From the NCBI GenBank assembly GCA_963665575.2, contig CAXXDW010000006.1, forward strand, positions 310,001 to 374,000: 64,000 bases of DNA, written 5' to 3'. This stretch comes from Rariloculus sp963665575. Its GTDB lineage: Bacteria > Pseudomonadota > Gammaproteobacteria > Steroidobacterales > Rariloculaceae. A program made the translations under genes and the position numbers. This document shows positions 8,070 through 16,569 of the stretch, piece after piece. Every line of letters begins with the position of its first letter. Within the stretch, counting starts at the first letter, position 1. The notes beneath the pieces are model-generated. The model worked only from the letters and a program-made list of their open reading frames with translations, did no database searches and was not told the origin of the DNA.

Positions 8070-9161
8070 TCAGCCACCGCCACCATCGCTTGCACCGCCA
8101 CCGCTTGCGCCGCCACCGCTGCTTCCCCCAGCGCTGCTTCCCCCAGCGCTGCTTCCGCCGCTATCGCTCGCGCCTGCCCGCCCGGCATCGGCTCCATCAG
8201 CGTACAAATGGCAGGCCACCCGCCGTTCTCCGGTCTCGTCCCGGACGCTGTACTGCGGCGGCGTCTCCGTCCTGCAGACCGACATGACCTTCGGGCAACG
8301 CCCAGCAAAGCGGCAACCGGCGCCGACATTGACCGGCGACGGAATCTCGCCCTCGATCGCGATGGACTTGCGGCTGCGCTCGATCCTCGGGTCCGGCTGC
8401 GGGTTCGAGCCGATGAGCATTTCCGTGTAAGGGTGCTTCGGGCGGAAGAACACCTCATCGGACGCGCCCACCTCGATCAGCGAGCCGAGATACATCACCG
8501 CCATTCGATCGGATACGTAGCGGACCATCGACAGGTCGTGGGCGATGAAGAGCATCGTCAGGCCCATCGAGGACTTGAGCTCGCCGAGCAGTCTCACGAT
8601 CTGCGCCTGCACGGAAACGTCGAGCGCCGAGATCGGTTCGTCGCAGACCACAAAGCGCGGCTCCATGATCAGCGCCCGGGCAATCCCGACCCGCTGCCGT
8701 TGCCCGCCCGAGAATTCGTGCGGGTAGCGCGACGCGTGATCCGGTTCGAGCCCTACCCTGCGCAGCCAGTCATGGACCCGCTCGCGAATCTCGCTGCCTG
8801 CGAGATCGCTGTGCAGGCGCAGGCCTTCGCCGATGATCTCGCCGACCGTCATGCGCGGGTTCAGGCTCGAGTAGGGATCCTGGAAGATCATCTGCATGCG
8901 GCTCGCGTAGCGCTGAAAGTCCCCCGGCCGGTAGCGCCCGGGCAGCGTTTCGCCGTCGAAGCTGACCTCGCCGCGCGTCTTGTCGTGCAGCCCGAGCAGC
9001 GCCTTGCCGAACGTCGACTTGCCGGAACCGCTCTCACCGACGAGCCCGACGATTTCGCGCTCGTGGATCGCGAGCGACATGTCATCGACCGCGTGCACGA
9101 CCTGTCGCCGGCCGATGCGGAAGTGTTTCGTCAGACCCCGTGCTTCGACGAGCGCGTTCAT
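8070..9161 (-). CDS. oppF: oligopeptide/dipeptide ABC transporter ATP-binding protein (OppF/DppF type)
   Basis: This ATPase energises peptide import with the OppD-type partner encoded just upstream. The ATG at 9161 is preceded by GAGGCGG and gives 363 residues. Walker A is GESGSGKST, the Q-loop is in FQDPYSSLNPRMT, the ABC signature is FSGGQRQR, Walker B is FVVCDEPISALD, and the H-loop is IAHDLSMV. The C-terminal oligopeptide-transporter domain has a Cys-rich CRFAGRCPKVMSVC segment of the kind that holds an iron-sulphur cluster in some homologues. The last 30 or so residues are a Gly/Ser/Ala run not found in typical family members, encoded by short tandem repeats. It closes the A-B-C-D-F operon. 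Confidence 0.93.
   Translation of the reverse strand: MNALVEARGLTKHFRIGRRQVVHAVDDMSLAIHEREIVGLVGESGSGKSTFGKALLGLHDKTRGEVSFDGETLPGRYRPGDFQRYASRMQMIFQDPYSSLNPRMTVGEIIGEGLRLHSDLAGSEIRERVHDWLRRVGLEPDHASRYPHEFSGGQRQRVGIARALIMEPRFVVCDEPISALDVSVQAQIVRLLGELKSSMGLTMLFIAHDLSMVRYVSDRMAVMYLGSLIEVGASDEVFFRPKHPYTEMLIGSNPQPDPRIERSRKSIAIEGEIPSPVNVGAGCRFAGRCPKVMSVCRTETPPQYSVRDETGERRVACHLYADGADAGRAGASDSGGSSAGGSSAGGSSGGGASGGGASDGGGG
8118..8156. repeat. 15-bp in-frame tandem repeat in the oppF tail
   Basis: The unit GCTGCTTCCCCCAGC occurs at 8118-8132 and 8133-8147, with a third partial copy at 8148-8156. On the minus strand it encodes repeats of Gly-Ser-Ser-Ala-Gly at the protein's C-terminus. Because the unit is 15 bp, copy-number change would alter tail length without shifting frame. 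Confidence 0.75.
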
Positions 9162-9252
9162 GCGTCCGCCTCGCGACGCAAGCCCCGTGCTCCGACCGGT
9201 GCGCCAAACCCAGGCACCCCGCGGAACACGCCCGGTACTGCGACCGCCGCGC

Positions 9253-10317
9253 TCATGCGGCTGCCCCGCGATAGAGCCCCGAAACTTCAAGCGGCGCGGC
9301 CGGATGCTGCAGCCAGCAGCTTGAGTAATGGTGCGGCGCGACCTCGAAGCGCTCTGGACGATTCTCCTCGCACAGGCGCATCGCGTGCGGGCAGCGGGCG
9401 AAGTACGCACAGCCGCGAGGCGGATCGAACATGTCCGGCGGCGTGCCCTCGATCGCCTGCAGGCCCTGCTCGCGGGTCGGATCGTTGCCGGGCATCGCGG
9501 CGCGCAGCCCCAGCGTGTAGGGATGCGCGCACTCGTGAAAGAGTTCCTCGGCGCTGCCCTTCTCGACGATCTGGCCCGCGTACATGACGGCGACATCGTC
9601 GGCAAGCCGCGCGACGACGCCAAGGTTGTGCGTGATCAGGACGATCGCCATGCCGGTCGTCGCCTGAAGCTCGTCGAGCAGGTCGAGAATCTGCGCCTGA
9701 ATCGTGACGTCGAGCGCTGTGGTGGGTTCATCGGCAATGAGGATATCGGGCTCGCAGGCGATCGCCATGGCGATGATCGCACGCTGCAGCATGCCGCCGG
9801 AGAACGCGAACGGGTACTGCTTCGCGCGGTCGGCGGGCTCGGGGATGTGGGTCATGCCGAGCAGTTCCACGGCGCGCGAGTAGGCCTGCTTGCGCGTGTA
9901 GCCGCGATGCACCTCGAGGGTCTCTGCGATCTGGTCGCCGACCGTCATCGTCGGGTTCATCGAGCTCATCGGATCCTGGAAGATCATCCCGATGCGGGAA
10001 CCGCGGATGTCCTCGCCGTCAACGACCTTCTGCCGGATGACATCGATGCCGTCGAGCATCGCCGTGCCGCGCGTGATCCGGCCCGGCGGCATCGGGATCA
10101 GCCCCATGATGCTCTGCACCGTGACCGACTTGCCGCAGCCGGACTCACCCACGATCGCAAGCGTCTTGCCGGGCCGGACGCTGAAGCTCACGCCGCGCAC
10201 GGCCTTGACCACTCCGCCGTAGGTGTCGAACTCGACGTGCAGGTCGTCGACGGCGAGCAGTGCCGGCTCGTCGTGACGCCGCGCCGTCCTGCCGCCGGGC
10301 ACTTCGCCGACGCTCAC
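9253..10317 (-). CDS. oppD: oligopeptide/dipeptide ABC transporter ATP-binding protein (OppD/DppD type)
   Basis: The start is read as the GTG at 10317 because it overlaps the upstream permease stop codon in a GTGA arrangement (4 bp), a classic coupling signal; this gives 354 residues. Walker A is GESGCGKS, the signature FSGGMLQR, Walker B ILIADEPTTALD and the H-loop ITHNLGVV. The C-terminal domain holds CAYFARCPHAMRLC, again a possible cluster-binding motif. It pairs with the OppF-type ATPase downstream (90 bp gap). Substrate specificity cannot be read from ATPases. Confidence 0.92.
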   Translation of the reverse strand: MSVGEVPGGRTARRHDEPALLAVDDLHVEFDTYGGVVKAVRGVSFSVRPGKTLAIVGESGCGKSVTVQSIMGLIPMPPGRITRGTAMLDGIDVIRQKVVDGEDIRGSRIGMIFQDPMSSMNPTMTVGDQIAETLEVHRGYTRKQAYSRAVELLGMTHIPEPADRAKQYPFAFSGGMLQRAIIAMAIACEPDILIADEPTTALDVTIQAQILDLLDELQATTGMAIVLITHNLGVVARLADDVAVMYAGQIVEKGSAEELFHECAHPYTLGLRAAMPGNDPTREQGLQAIEGTPPDMFDPPRGCAYFARCPHAMRLCEENRPERFEVAPHHYSSCWLQHPAAPLEVSGLYRGAAA

Positions 10318-11726
10318 TCCCGACCTCGCATTCGCACGTCGAGCGCGTCCCTGAGCCCGTCGCCGAGCAGGTTGAACGCGAGCACGGTCACGCTGATGAA
10401 GATTGCGGGGAAGATGAGCTCGTGCGGGTGCGTCAGCATCGTCCGCAAACCCTCGTTGCTCATGCTGCCCCAGGACGGCGTCGGCGGCGCGACGCCCATG
10501 CCGATGAACGACAGGAAGGCCTCGGTGAAGATCACGGTCGGCACCGCGAACGTCAGCGTCACGAGGATGACGCCCATGGTGTTCGGGATCATGTGGCGCA
10601 GCACGAGATAGGTGGTCTTCGCCCCGAGCAGTTGCGATGCCCCGATGTAGCCCTCCTCGCGAATCTGCAGGACCTGCCCGCGCACGAGCCGTGCGGTCGC
10701 AGGCCAAGCGAGCAGGACGAGCGCGACGAGCATCGGGAAGATTCCGCTTTCTCCCGGTCCGATGCCAAAGGCGATCTTGAACAGGATCATGAAGAGCAGG
10801 AACGGCAGCGCGACCACGAAGTCGGCAAACCGCATGAGGAGCTGGTCCACGCGCCCGCCGATGAAGCCCGCGGCGCTGCCGTAGACGATGCCGACGACGA
10901 CGAAAAGCAGCGGAGCCACGACGCCGATGAACAGCGATACGCGCGCACCGTACATCAGGCGGGAAAGCATGTCGCGGCCGAGATAGTCGGTGCCGAGCGG
11001 GTAGTATGGCAGCACGATCTCGTCGCCCAGAGCGACCGCACCCGCAGCGTCGATCCAGCCAAGCGTTTCGGCTTCGGCGGCGCTGACGACGCGGGTCAGG
11101 TCGACAGTGACCGTCGCGTAGTCGCCGGCCTCGGCGCCGAACTCGTCGCGAGCGAAAACGGAGTACCAGTAACGGGTAGGCTCGAGATCGAGCCGATCCT
11201 CGAAGCTGACCTGCGCCGGGTCGAGGATCTCGGCGACGGGCAGGCCCACCGCACCGTCGGGCTCCGGATCAAAGATGTTGCGGTAGAGCTGGTAACCCGA
11301 AGCACCCGGCACCGGGTCCCAGGCGAGACGCACGGCCTGGGTGGTGGCCGGTTCGACGAGCCTGAGACCGTCCGGAGTCGCGGCAGCGAGCGTCTCCGGC
11401 GTACCCGGCACCGGTGTCGCAGTAATGCCCGCCCACGGCACATAGGGCTCGACTATTAGGGCCACTCGCGGCAGCCCGGGCGGCAGGCTGACCTGGTCGA
11501 GATCCTGCGCGGCCGGATCCACGCGCCAGAGCAAGGGTCCGGCCAGGGTAAAGAACGCGAGCGCGATGACGATCCAGAGCGAGATCAGCGCGCGCCGGTT
11601 TTCCTTGAGCCGCCGCCAGGCGTCCTGCCAGTACGAGACCGACGGCCTCGAGAGCGTCTGTGTGCGCCGTTCGGTGGCGACCGGCTCGAAGTCACCGGGT
11701 CCGAATTTGAACGCGGCCGTGCTCAT
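10314..11726 (-). CDS. oppC: oligopeptide ABC transporter permease (OppC type) with fibronectin-III-like periplasmic insert
   Basis: OppC-type permeases form half of the import channel and are usually about 300 residues; this one has 470. After a cytoplasmic N-terminus and first membrane helix (about 48-66), residues 70-240 form a large periplasmic segment before the normal continuation YPLGTDYLGRDMLSRLMYG. Within it, residues 120-212 read like a fibronectin type III domain: VRLAWDPVPGASGYQLYRN, then a Tyr-x-Tyr-Ser-Val-Phe-Ala strand and a final VTVDL strand. The EAA loop is GASQLLGAKTTYLVLRHMIP and the protein ends normally. The start overlaps the OppB-type stop by 4 bp (ATGA). The insert faces the binding protein and could dock substrate or receptor. 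Confidence 0.9.
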   Translation of the reverse strand: MSTAAFKFGPGDFEPVATERRTQTLSRPSVSYWQDAWRRLKENRRALISLWIVIALAFFTLAGPLLWRVDPAAQDLDQVSLPPGLPRVALIVEPYVPWAGITATPVPGTPETLAAATPDGLRLVEPATTQAVRLAWDPVPGASGYQLYRNIFDPEPDGAVGLPVAEILDPAQVSFEDRLDLEPTRYWYSVFARDEFGAEAGDYATVTVDLTRVVSAAEAETLGWIDAAGAVALGDEIVLPYYPLGTDYLGRDMLSRLMYGARVSLFIGVVAPLLFVVVGIVYGSAAGFIGGRVDQLLMRFADFVVALPFLLFMILFKIAFGIGPGESGIFPMLVALVLLAWPATARLVRGQVLQIREEGYIGASQLLGAKTTYLVLRHMIPNTMGVILVTLTFAVPTVIFTEAFLSFIGMGVAPPTPSWGSMSNEGLRTMLTHPHELIFPAIFISVTVLAFNLLGDGLRDALDVRMRGRE

Positions 11727-12655
11727 TCCAGCCTGACTCGCGGATCGATGAGCCCGTAGAGGAGGTCGACGAGGATGACCATGAAGACGAGGAACGCGCC
11801 GTAAAACACGGTCGTACCCATGATCACGGTGTAATCGAGCTGCTGGACGGCCTGCACGAAGTACCTGCCGAGCCCCGGGATCGCAAACACGAGCTCGACG
11901 ACGAATCCGCCCGTCGTGATCGCCGCGATTGCGGGCCCGAGCACGGTGATGACGGGCAGGATCGCGTTTCTGAGCTGATGCTTGAGGAATATGCGCGTCG
12001 GCGGCAGTCCCTTCGACTTGGCCGTGCGCACGAAGTCCGCGTTGACGATCTCAAGCATCGAGGATCGCATGAGCCGGGTCAGGAAGGCCATCGTCCCGAG
12101 TCCGAGCACCATCGACGGTACGATCATATGCAGCAGCGTGCCCCAGCCGGCCACGGGCAGGATCGACACGCCGAGGAGCGCGTTGAGGCTCGTGAGGCCG
12201 AGTTGGCTCAACGCCGCGACGACGAAACTCGGCACGGAGATGCCGAGAATCACAAGGAACATGATGACGACGTCAGGCAGGCGGTTCCTGAAGAGCGCCG
12301 TCAGCGCGCCCCAGAGAATCCCGCCAAGCGCCGCGAAAACGACCGCGAGGATGCCTAGCGTCGCCGATACCGGAAAGTGTTCGCGGATAATGTCGTTGAC
12401 GCGCCGGTTCTGCTGCGTGAACGAAATCCCGAAATCGCCGCGGGCCATGTTGCCCATGTAGATCAGGTACTGCGCGAACAGCGGCCGGTCGAGGCCGTAG
12501 CGCGCTTCGAGGTTGGCGCGGATCTCCTCGTTGGCCAGCCGCTCGCCGCTCAGCGGATCGCCGGGCACCGAGTGCATCGCGATGAACGTCGCCGTCGCGA
12601 TGAACCAGACGGTGATGACCCCCTGGATCAGCCGCTTGACGGTGTACCGGAACAC
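11723..12655 (-). CDS. oppB: oligopeptide ABC transporter permease (OppB type)
   Basis: This 310-residue protein has the six-helix layout of OppB/DppB permeases. The N-terminal signature MFRYTVKRLIQGVITVWFI, the AxxSVPGDPL segment in the first periplasmic loop, and the EAA motif (FVRTAKSKGLPPTRIFLKHQ) are all present. It overlaps the oppC-like start by 4 bp and begins 12 bp after the binding-protein gene, so the five genes are one translationally coupled operon. It should pair with the OppC-type subunit to form the inner-membrane channel. Confidence 0.93.
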   Translation of the reverse strand: MFRYTVKRLIQGVITVWFIATATFIAMHSVPGDPLSGERLANEEIRANLEARYGLDRPLFAQYLIYMGNMARGDFGISFTQQNRRVNDIIREHFPVSATLGILAVVFAALGGILWGALTALFRNRLPDVVIMFLVILGISVPSFVVAALSQLGLTSLNALLGVSILPVAGWGTLLHMIVPSMVLGLGTMAFLTRLMRSSMLEIVNADFVRTAKSKGLPPTRIFLKHQLRNAILPVITVLGPAIAAITTGGFVVELVFAIPGLGRYFVQAVQQLDYTVIMGTTVFYGAFLVFMVILVDLLYGLIDPRVRLE

Positions 12656-12667
12656 GGCCGAATGCGG

Positions 12668-14401
12668 TCAGTCGGTCACGATATAGGCGCGCGTGTAGTC
12701 AGGATCCGCGCCGACGGCACGGCGGGCAACGCCCCTGATGCGGGGATCCTGGATGTACATCTGGCCTCGCTCGTAGTTGGGGATGATCGCGACATCCTCG
12801 AACAGGATTTCCTGGATCCTGCCGAAGGCCGCCATGCGCGTGGCCTGATCGGTCGATTGCTGGGCGATGCGCACCTGGGCGTCAAGTTCGGCGTTGGCGT
12901 ATTCGCCGTGGTTGTTGGGATTCCAGGATGCGAAGAGGTCGGCGAACGTGAGCGGATCGTCGAAGTCGGGACCCCAGCCGTAAAGGGCCACGTCGAACTC
13001 GCCGGCTTCCACCTTGGCGAGTCGCTGCTTGAAGATCTGCTTGTCGATCCGGATCTCCAGACCCAGAGCCTGCATGAGGCTGTTCTGGTAGTACTCGGCC
13101 TGCTTCGAGGCGCCGGGGGTGTCGTCAGCAAGCAGCACGAGCGGCGGAATCTCGTCGACGCCGAGCTCTCGTTTGGCCTGCTCCAGGTGCTCGCGCGCGA
13201 GTGTAACGTTCGGCGTGACCGTCGGCGCAGGGTACTCCTGGCGAAACAGCCCCTTCTCTCCCTTGAGCCAGGTCGGAAAGATCGATTCGCCCGGCGTGTA
13301 GCTCGGAATCTTGATGACCTTGTAGACGAGTTCGCCCGGATCGTTGACGAGCTGCAGGGCCTTGCGCAGGTTGTAGTTGCCGGTCGGATGGTCGCTGCGA
13401 TGGTTCAACTGGAAGAACCAGACGCTGCCGTCGCTATAGCGCCCGACGGGCCAGCGCTCGGCGAGCACCTGGTCGAGCGATTCGGCGCCCAGGCCGTTGA
13501 CTTCAGCGATCTGTCCGTCGCGGTAGAGATTGAGCGCGGCGTTGCCGTCGGCCGTGATGTAGGGGAAGTCGATGACGTTGAGGCTGATCCCGTCACGGTC
13601 CCAGTAGTCGGGGTTCTTCTCGAGACGCAAGTGCGCGCCGTGCACCCAGACCGTGATCTCGAACGGCCCGTTGTAGAGCATGTCGTCGGCGTCCGCCGCG
13701 TAACGGCCCTCGCGGCTCAGGTAGAAATCCTCGCGGATAGGGTAGTAGGTCTGAAACGCGACGAGCTTGTCGAAGTAGGCCACGGGCTGCTCGAACTCGA
13801 CCTCGAGCACCCGGTCGCTTACGGCCGTGACGCCGAGCGACTCGCGGGGGAGTTCGCCGGTGTTGATCGCTTCGCCGTTCTTCAGCACGTAAAAGATGAA
13901 CGCGTACTGCGATGCTGTCGCTGGATCGAGAGCGGTCTGCCAGGCAAACACGAAGTCGTGAGCCGTGACGGGCGCGCCGTCGCTCCAGCGCGCCTCCTCG
14001 CGCAGCCAGAAGGTCGCGCCGTCGGCGCGGATGTCCCAGCGTTCGGCGACGCCCGGCGCGAGTTGATTGTTGACGTCGTAGCGCAGCAGCCCTTCCATGA
14101 CGTGGCCCAGGATCCTGCCACTCACGGAATCGGTCAGCCGCGTGCTGTCGAGCTGCGGCGGCTCCTGGGTCAGCGAGAGCGTTACGGTGCCGGTCTCGAC
14201 ATCGATCGCATCGAGCGTCGCCGTGCTTGTGCTCGTGAGGTTCGATGCCCAGGACAGGCCCGCCATGAGCAGCACGAAACCGACGGTGCTGGCGATCGCG
14301 AGCAATGCGATCTGCCGGATGGCTACGCGGCTTAACGGATCTCGGGTTGGAGCGGTGCCTGGCGAGTCTGCGGTGATCCCGCTTGTTTGATCCTTGGCCA
14401 T
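12668..14401 (-). CDS. oppA: oligopeptide ABC transporter substrate-binding protein (OppA-like), membrane-anchored
   Basis: This 577-residue SBP family 5 protein captures peptides in the periplasm and is the first gene of the operon. Family features include LTQEPPQLDSTRLTDS near the mature start, LLRYDVNNQLAPGVAE, and DFVFAWQTALDP. There is no lipobox and no standard signal peptidase site. Instead a cytoplasmic-type leader of about 27 residues is followed by a single hydrophobic helix (about 28-51), so the protein seems tethered as a signal anchor. Length and order are otherwise those of E. coli OppA. The specificity (peptide, murein peptide or other) is not determined. Confidence 0.92.
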   Translation of the reverse strand: MAKDQTSGITADSPGTAPTRDPLSRVAIRQIALLAIASTVGFVLLMAGLSWASNLTSTSTATLDAIDVETGTVTLSLTQEPPQLDSTRLTDSVSGRILGHVMEGLLRYDVNNQLAPGVAERWDIRADGATFWLREEARWSDGAPVTAHDFVFAWQTALDPATASQYAFIFYVLKNGEAINTGELPRESLGVTAVSDRVLEVEFEQPVAYFDKLVAFQTYYPIREDFYLSREGRYAADADDMLYNGPFEITVWVHGAHLRLEKNPDYWDRDGISLNVIDFPYITADGNAALNLYRDGQIAEVNGLGAESLDQVLAERWPVGRYSDGSVWFFQLNHRSDHPTGNYNLRKALQLVNDPGELVYKVIKIPSYTPGESIFPTWLKGEKGLFRQEYPAPTVTPNVTLAREHLEQAKRELGVDEIPPLVLLADDTPGASKQAEYYQNSLMQALGLEIRIDKQIFKQRLAKVEAGEFDVALYGWGPDFDDPLTFADLFASWNPNNHGEYANAELDAQVRIAQQSTDQATRMAAFGRIQEILFEDVAIIPNYERGQMYIQDPRIRGVARRAVGADPDYTRAYIVTD

Positions 14402-14520
14402 TGGCGTTACTCGTTGCGACCGGGGGATGGTCTAGGGTACCGGGGAATGGGGGCGGGGTGAAGATCGCGCTCAAGCACCAATTCGACGACGCGACAGGCA
14501 AACTCATGCGCAGCATACAC

Positions 14521-14628
14521 AAACTCTCGCTGCGCCAGCGGCTTGTCATCTACACGGGAATCACGCCGTTCAACTTTCCCGCCATGGTGCCGATATGGAT
14601 ATTCGCGCTGGCGATCGCTTGCGGAAAA
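14521..14628 (+). pseudogene. fragment of methylmalonate-semialdehyde dehydrogenase (mmsA-like)
   Basis: The stretch is a relic of the gene intact at 23397-24926. Thirty-five consecutive bases (14560-14594) are identical to 23868-23902, and the flanks remain similar. The encoded peptide has SLRQ, then GITPFNFPAMVP, then ALAIACG, matching the NAD-binding/active-site region of MmsA (SLRQPLGVCAGITPFNF, MFPLAIACG). Only about 36 codons survive, in an open frame from 14383 to 14697 with unrelated ends. It is either a partial duplication of the local mmsA or the remains of a former paralogue. Confidence 0.75.
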
Positions 14629-14779
14629 GTTCGCCTGCGCGATGGGCTTTGGCAAAAGGCTCTGGCTAGAGCACATACCGTGACGATCGGGAGCTGAGGG
14701 CCGGTAGCGTCCGAGTCGACCGGTTGGCGCCGTTCCCCAGCGACGGACCAGTCACGACGCTCGGCCTTACCAAGCGCAA

Positions 14780-14861
14780 ATTCCGAATCGGACGATGGTA
14801 AATTCCAAATTGGACGGGTTCTGATTCCGAATCAGACGACCATTCATTCCGAATTGGACGA
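14780..14861. promoter_or_regulatory. four direct repeats at 22-bp spacing before the DUF4143 ATPase gene
   Basis: Copies of ATTCCGAATYGGACGA start at 14780, 14802, 14824 and 14846, exactly 22 bp apart. The core TCCRAATYRGA is itself an imperfect inverted repeat (TCC...GGA). The last copy ends 5 bp before the ATG at 14867. Two-helical-turn phasing is what a cooperatively bound protein would need, so this is probably an operator array; it covers the ribosome-binding region as well. Confidence 0.75.
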
Positions 14862-14866
14862 CACAA

Positions 14867-16126
14867 ATGCCGACACGGACAATCACCACAGGCACGTTCA
14901 TCGCACGCCATGCAGAGGCGCCGATCCGCACGGCGCTCAACGACACACGCATCGTCGCAGTCGTCGGACCGCGCCAGGCTGGCAAGACGACGCTCGTCCA
15001 ACGAATCGCCCGTTACGAAGACCTCCCGTTCGTCACTCTGGACGATGACCAGTTCAGGAGTTTCGCCCAGGACGATCCGGCGGGATTCACGCGCCGGATG
15101 CCGACCGCGGCCATCGACGCAATTCAACGCGCGCCGGGCCTCATACTCGCGCTCAAGAAAGCGGTTGATGACGATCCCCGTCCCGGGCGCTATCTGATTA
15201 CGGGATCGTTCGACCTGTTCAGGGGGTCAATCTCCCCGGACTCCCTGGCCGGCCGCATCGAGACCATCAAACTACTGCCGTTTTCGCAAGCGGAACTCGT
15301 CGGTACCGATCAGTCCGGGTTTCTCGAGCGCGCGTTCTCAGGCGACTTTCCGGCCTTCGCAGAAACGGGGCCGACGGACGCACTGATCGAGAGAGTGGTC
15401 GCCGGCGGTTTTCCTGAAGCGCTTTCTCGCCCGCTCCCGTCGCGGCGCCGATCATGGCATATCGCATATGCTCGCGCCCTGGCCGAGCGCGATGTCCCGG
15501 AGATCGCAACGGTCGCCAAGCTCGATGAGATGAGTCGGTTGATCGACCATGCCGCCGTATCTAGCGGCCAACTTCTCAACCTGTCCGGACTGGGATCGCG
15601 GCTCGGCGTCGACAGCAAGACCGTGGACCGCTGGCTCGTACTGCTTGAGCACATGTTTCTCGTGCGTCGCGTTCGAGCCTGGCACCGCAGTGGATTGAAG
15701 CGGCTCGTCAAGGCGCCGAAGCTGCATTTCCTGGACTCCGGTTTGCTCGCTGCCCTCCAGCGGACGGGTACGACGGAGATCGAGAAGGACCGAACGGCGC
15801 TGGGACCCCTTCTTGAGTGTTTTGTCCACGCGGAAATCACCAAAGCCATTGCGCTCACCGAGGAGCCGACGACGATCAGTCACTACCGCGACAAGGACGG
15901 AATCGAGGTCGACCTGGTGCTCGAACGTTCACCGGGAACGATCGTTGGAATCGAAGTCAAGGCGAGCGCGACGGTGCGACCCCAGGACTTCAGCGGTTTG
16001 GCGCGCTTGAGAGAAACCGCCGGCGACCGGTTCGCCTGCGGCATCGTCCTTCATGACGGCGATCGGATCCAGCAGACGGGTGCCGGGATGTTTGCGATGC
16101 CGGTGAAAACGCTCTGGGAAGCCTGA
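14867..16126 (+). CDS. AAA-family ATPase with DUF4143 domain
   Basis: This 419-residue protein belongs to the large group of P-loop ATPases with a C-terminal DUF4143 domain and PD-(D/E)xK-like end. Walker A is GPRQAGKTT (about residues 34-42), the Walker B-like/sensor region includes LITGSFDLF, and the DUF4143 part begins around AYARALAERDVPEIA with a winged-helix-like middle (LGSRLGVDSKTVDRWLVLLE). The C-terminal part has HYRDKDGIEVDLVLE and IVGIEVKAS, matching the E-x-D and E-x-K pattern of a nuclease-like fold. Function in the family is unclear; many are on accessory islands. The gene lies behind four 22-bp repeats and next to a gene fragment, consistent with acquisition. No canonical ribosome site precedes the ATG. 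Confidence 0.85.
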   Translation: MPTRTITTGTFIARHAEAPIRTALNDTRIVAVVGPRQAGKTTLVQRIARYEDLPFVTLDDDQFRSFAQDDPAGFTRRMPTAAIDAIQRAPGLILALKKAVDDDPRPGRYLITGSFDLFRGSISPDSLAGRIETIKLLPFSQAELVGTDQSGFLERAFSGDFPAFAETGPTDALIERVVAGGFPEALSRPLPSRRRSWHIAYARALAERDVPEIATVAKLDEMSRLIDHAAVSSGQLLNLSGLGSRLGVDSKTVDRWLVLLEHMFLVRRVRAWHRSGLKRLVKAPKLHFLDSGLLAALQRTGTTEIEKDRTALGPLLECFVHAEITKAIALTEEPTTISHYRDKDGIEVDLVLERSPGTIVGIEVKASATVRPQDFSGLARLRETAGDRFACGIVLHDGDRIQQTGAGMFAMPVKTLWEA

Positions 16127-16273
16127 CCGGCGACCGCAGCCGATGGTAGCCGTCGACTCCAACACTTTTCCGCAGCTCGTTACGCGAAACCCACTGATAT
16201 GACTGCGACTGGCAAGCCCCGAATTCCTCAGTAACTCGCGCTACGCGTCACCGATTCGCACCCAACTGCCGCG

Positions 16274-16567
16274 TCAGGCCTGCGGAGGCCCGTAGTAGCC
16301 GCTTTTCTCGGCCTCGCTTTCGCGCAGCAGGCGTGCGCCCTCGATGACGCCCTCGTCCAGACCTTCGCCGCCGGCATCGATGTGCGCCAGCAGGGCGCTC
16401 CTCATGCGTGGGTCCCAGTAGGTTCGCAGATGGTTGCGCAACCCTTCGCGCGCGCGCTCCGGGGGATAAGGCGCGAAGAAGTCGCCGATCTGGTTGGCCA
16501 TCATGATCAGGCGATCAAGCTCGATGACCTCACCGGCAACGGCAGGCCGTTCGTCGCCGCCCGACAC
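16274..16567 (-). CDS. fdsD: formate dehydrogenase delta subunit (FdsD-like)
   Basis: This 97-residue protein matches the small delta subunit found at the end of NAD-type formate dehydrogenase operons: LDRLIMMANQIGDFFAPYP followed by a helix ending in HLRTYWDPRMR. In the soluble complexes FdsD is needed for activity or assembly. The start lies just downstream of the alpha subunit stop (2-bp gap), so the two are co-translated. No FdsC/FdhD sulphur-transfer gene is found between them, which departs from the usual order. Confidence 0.85.
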   Translation of the reverse strand: MSGGDERPAVAGEVIELDRLIMMANQIGDFFAPYPPERAREGLRNHLRTYWDPRMRSALLAHIDAGGEGLDEGVIEGARLLRESEAEKSGYYGPPQA

Positions 16568-16569
16568 GC

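Larger units (their letters stand above)
14402..14866. other. intergenic region holding an mmsA fragment and operator-like repeats
   Basis: These 465 bases separate the divergent oppA-like and DUF4143 genes. They contain a degenerate piece of a methylmalonate-semialdehyde dehydrogenase gene (14521-14628) and four repeats at 14780-14861, both described separately. The rest shows no open frame with a ribosome site. Confidence 0.6.

Noticed and set aside
8070..9623. Longer N-terminus for the OppF-type ATPase
   Set aside because: The extension reads through the antisense-like shadow of the oppD region with Arg/Ser-rich low-complexity sequence; the ATG at 9161 has a ribosome site and the family N-terminus.
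16127..16273. Possible gene or RNA between the DUF4143 ATPase and fdsD
   Set aside because: Only 147 bases with no open frame having a ribosome site and no tRNA-like fold by eye.
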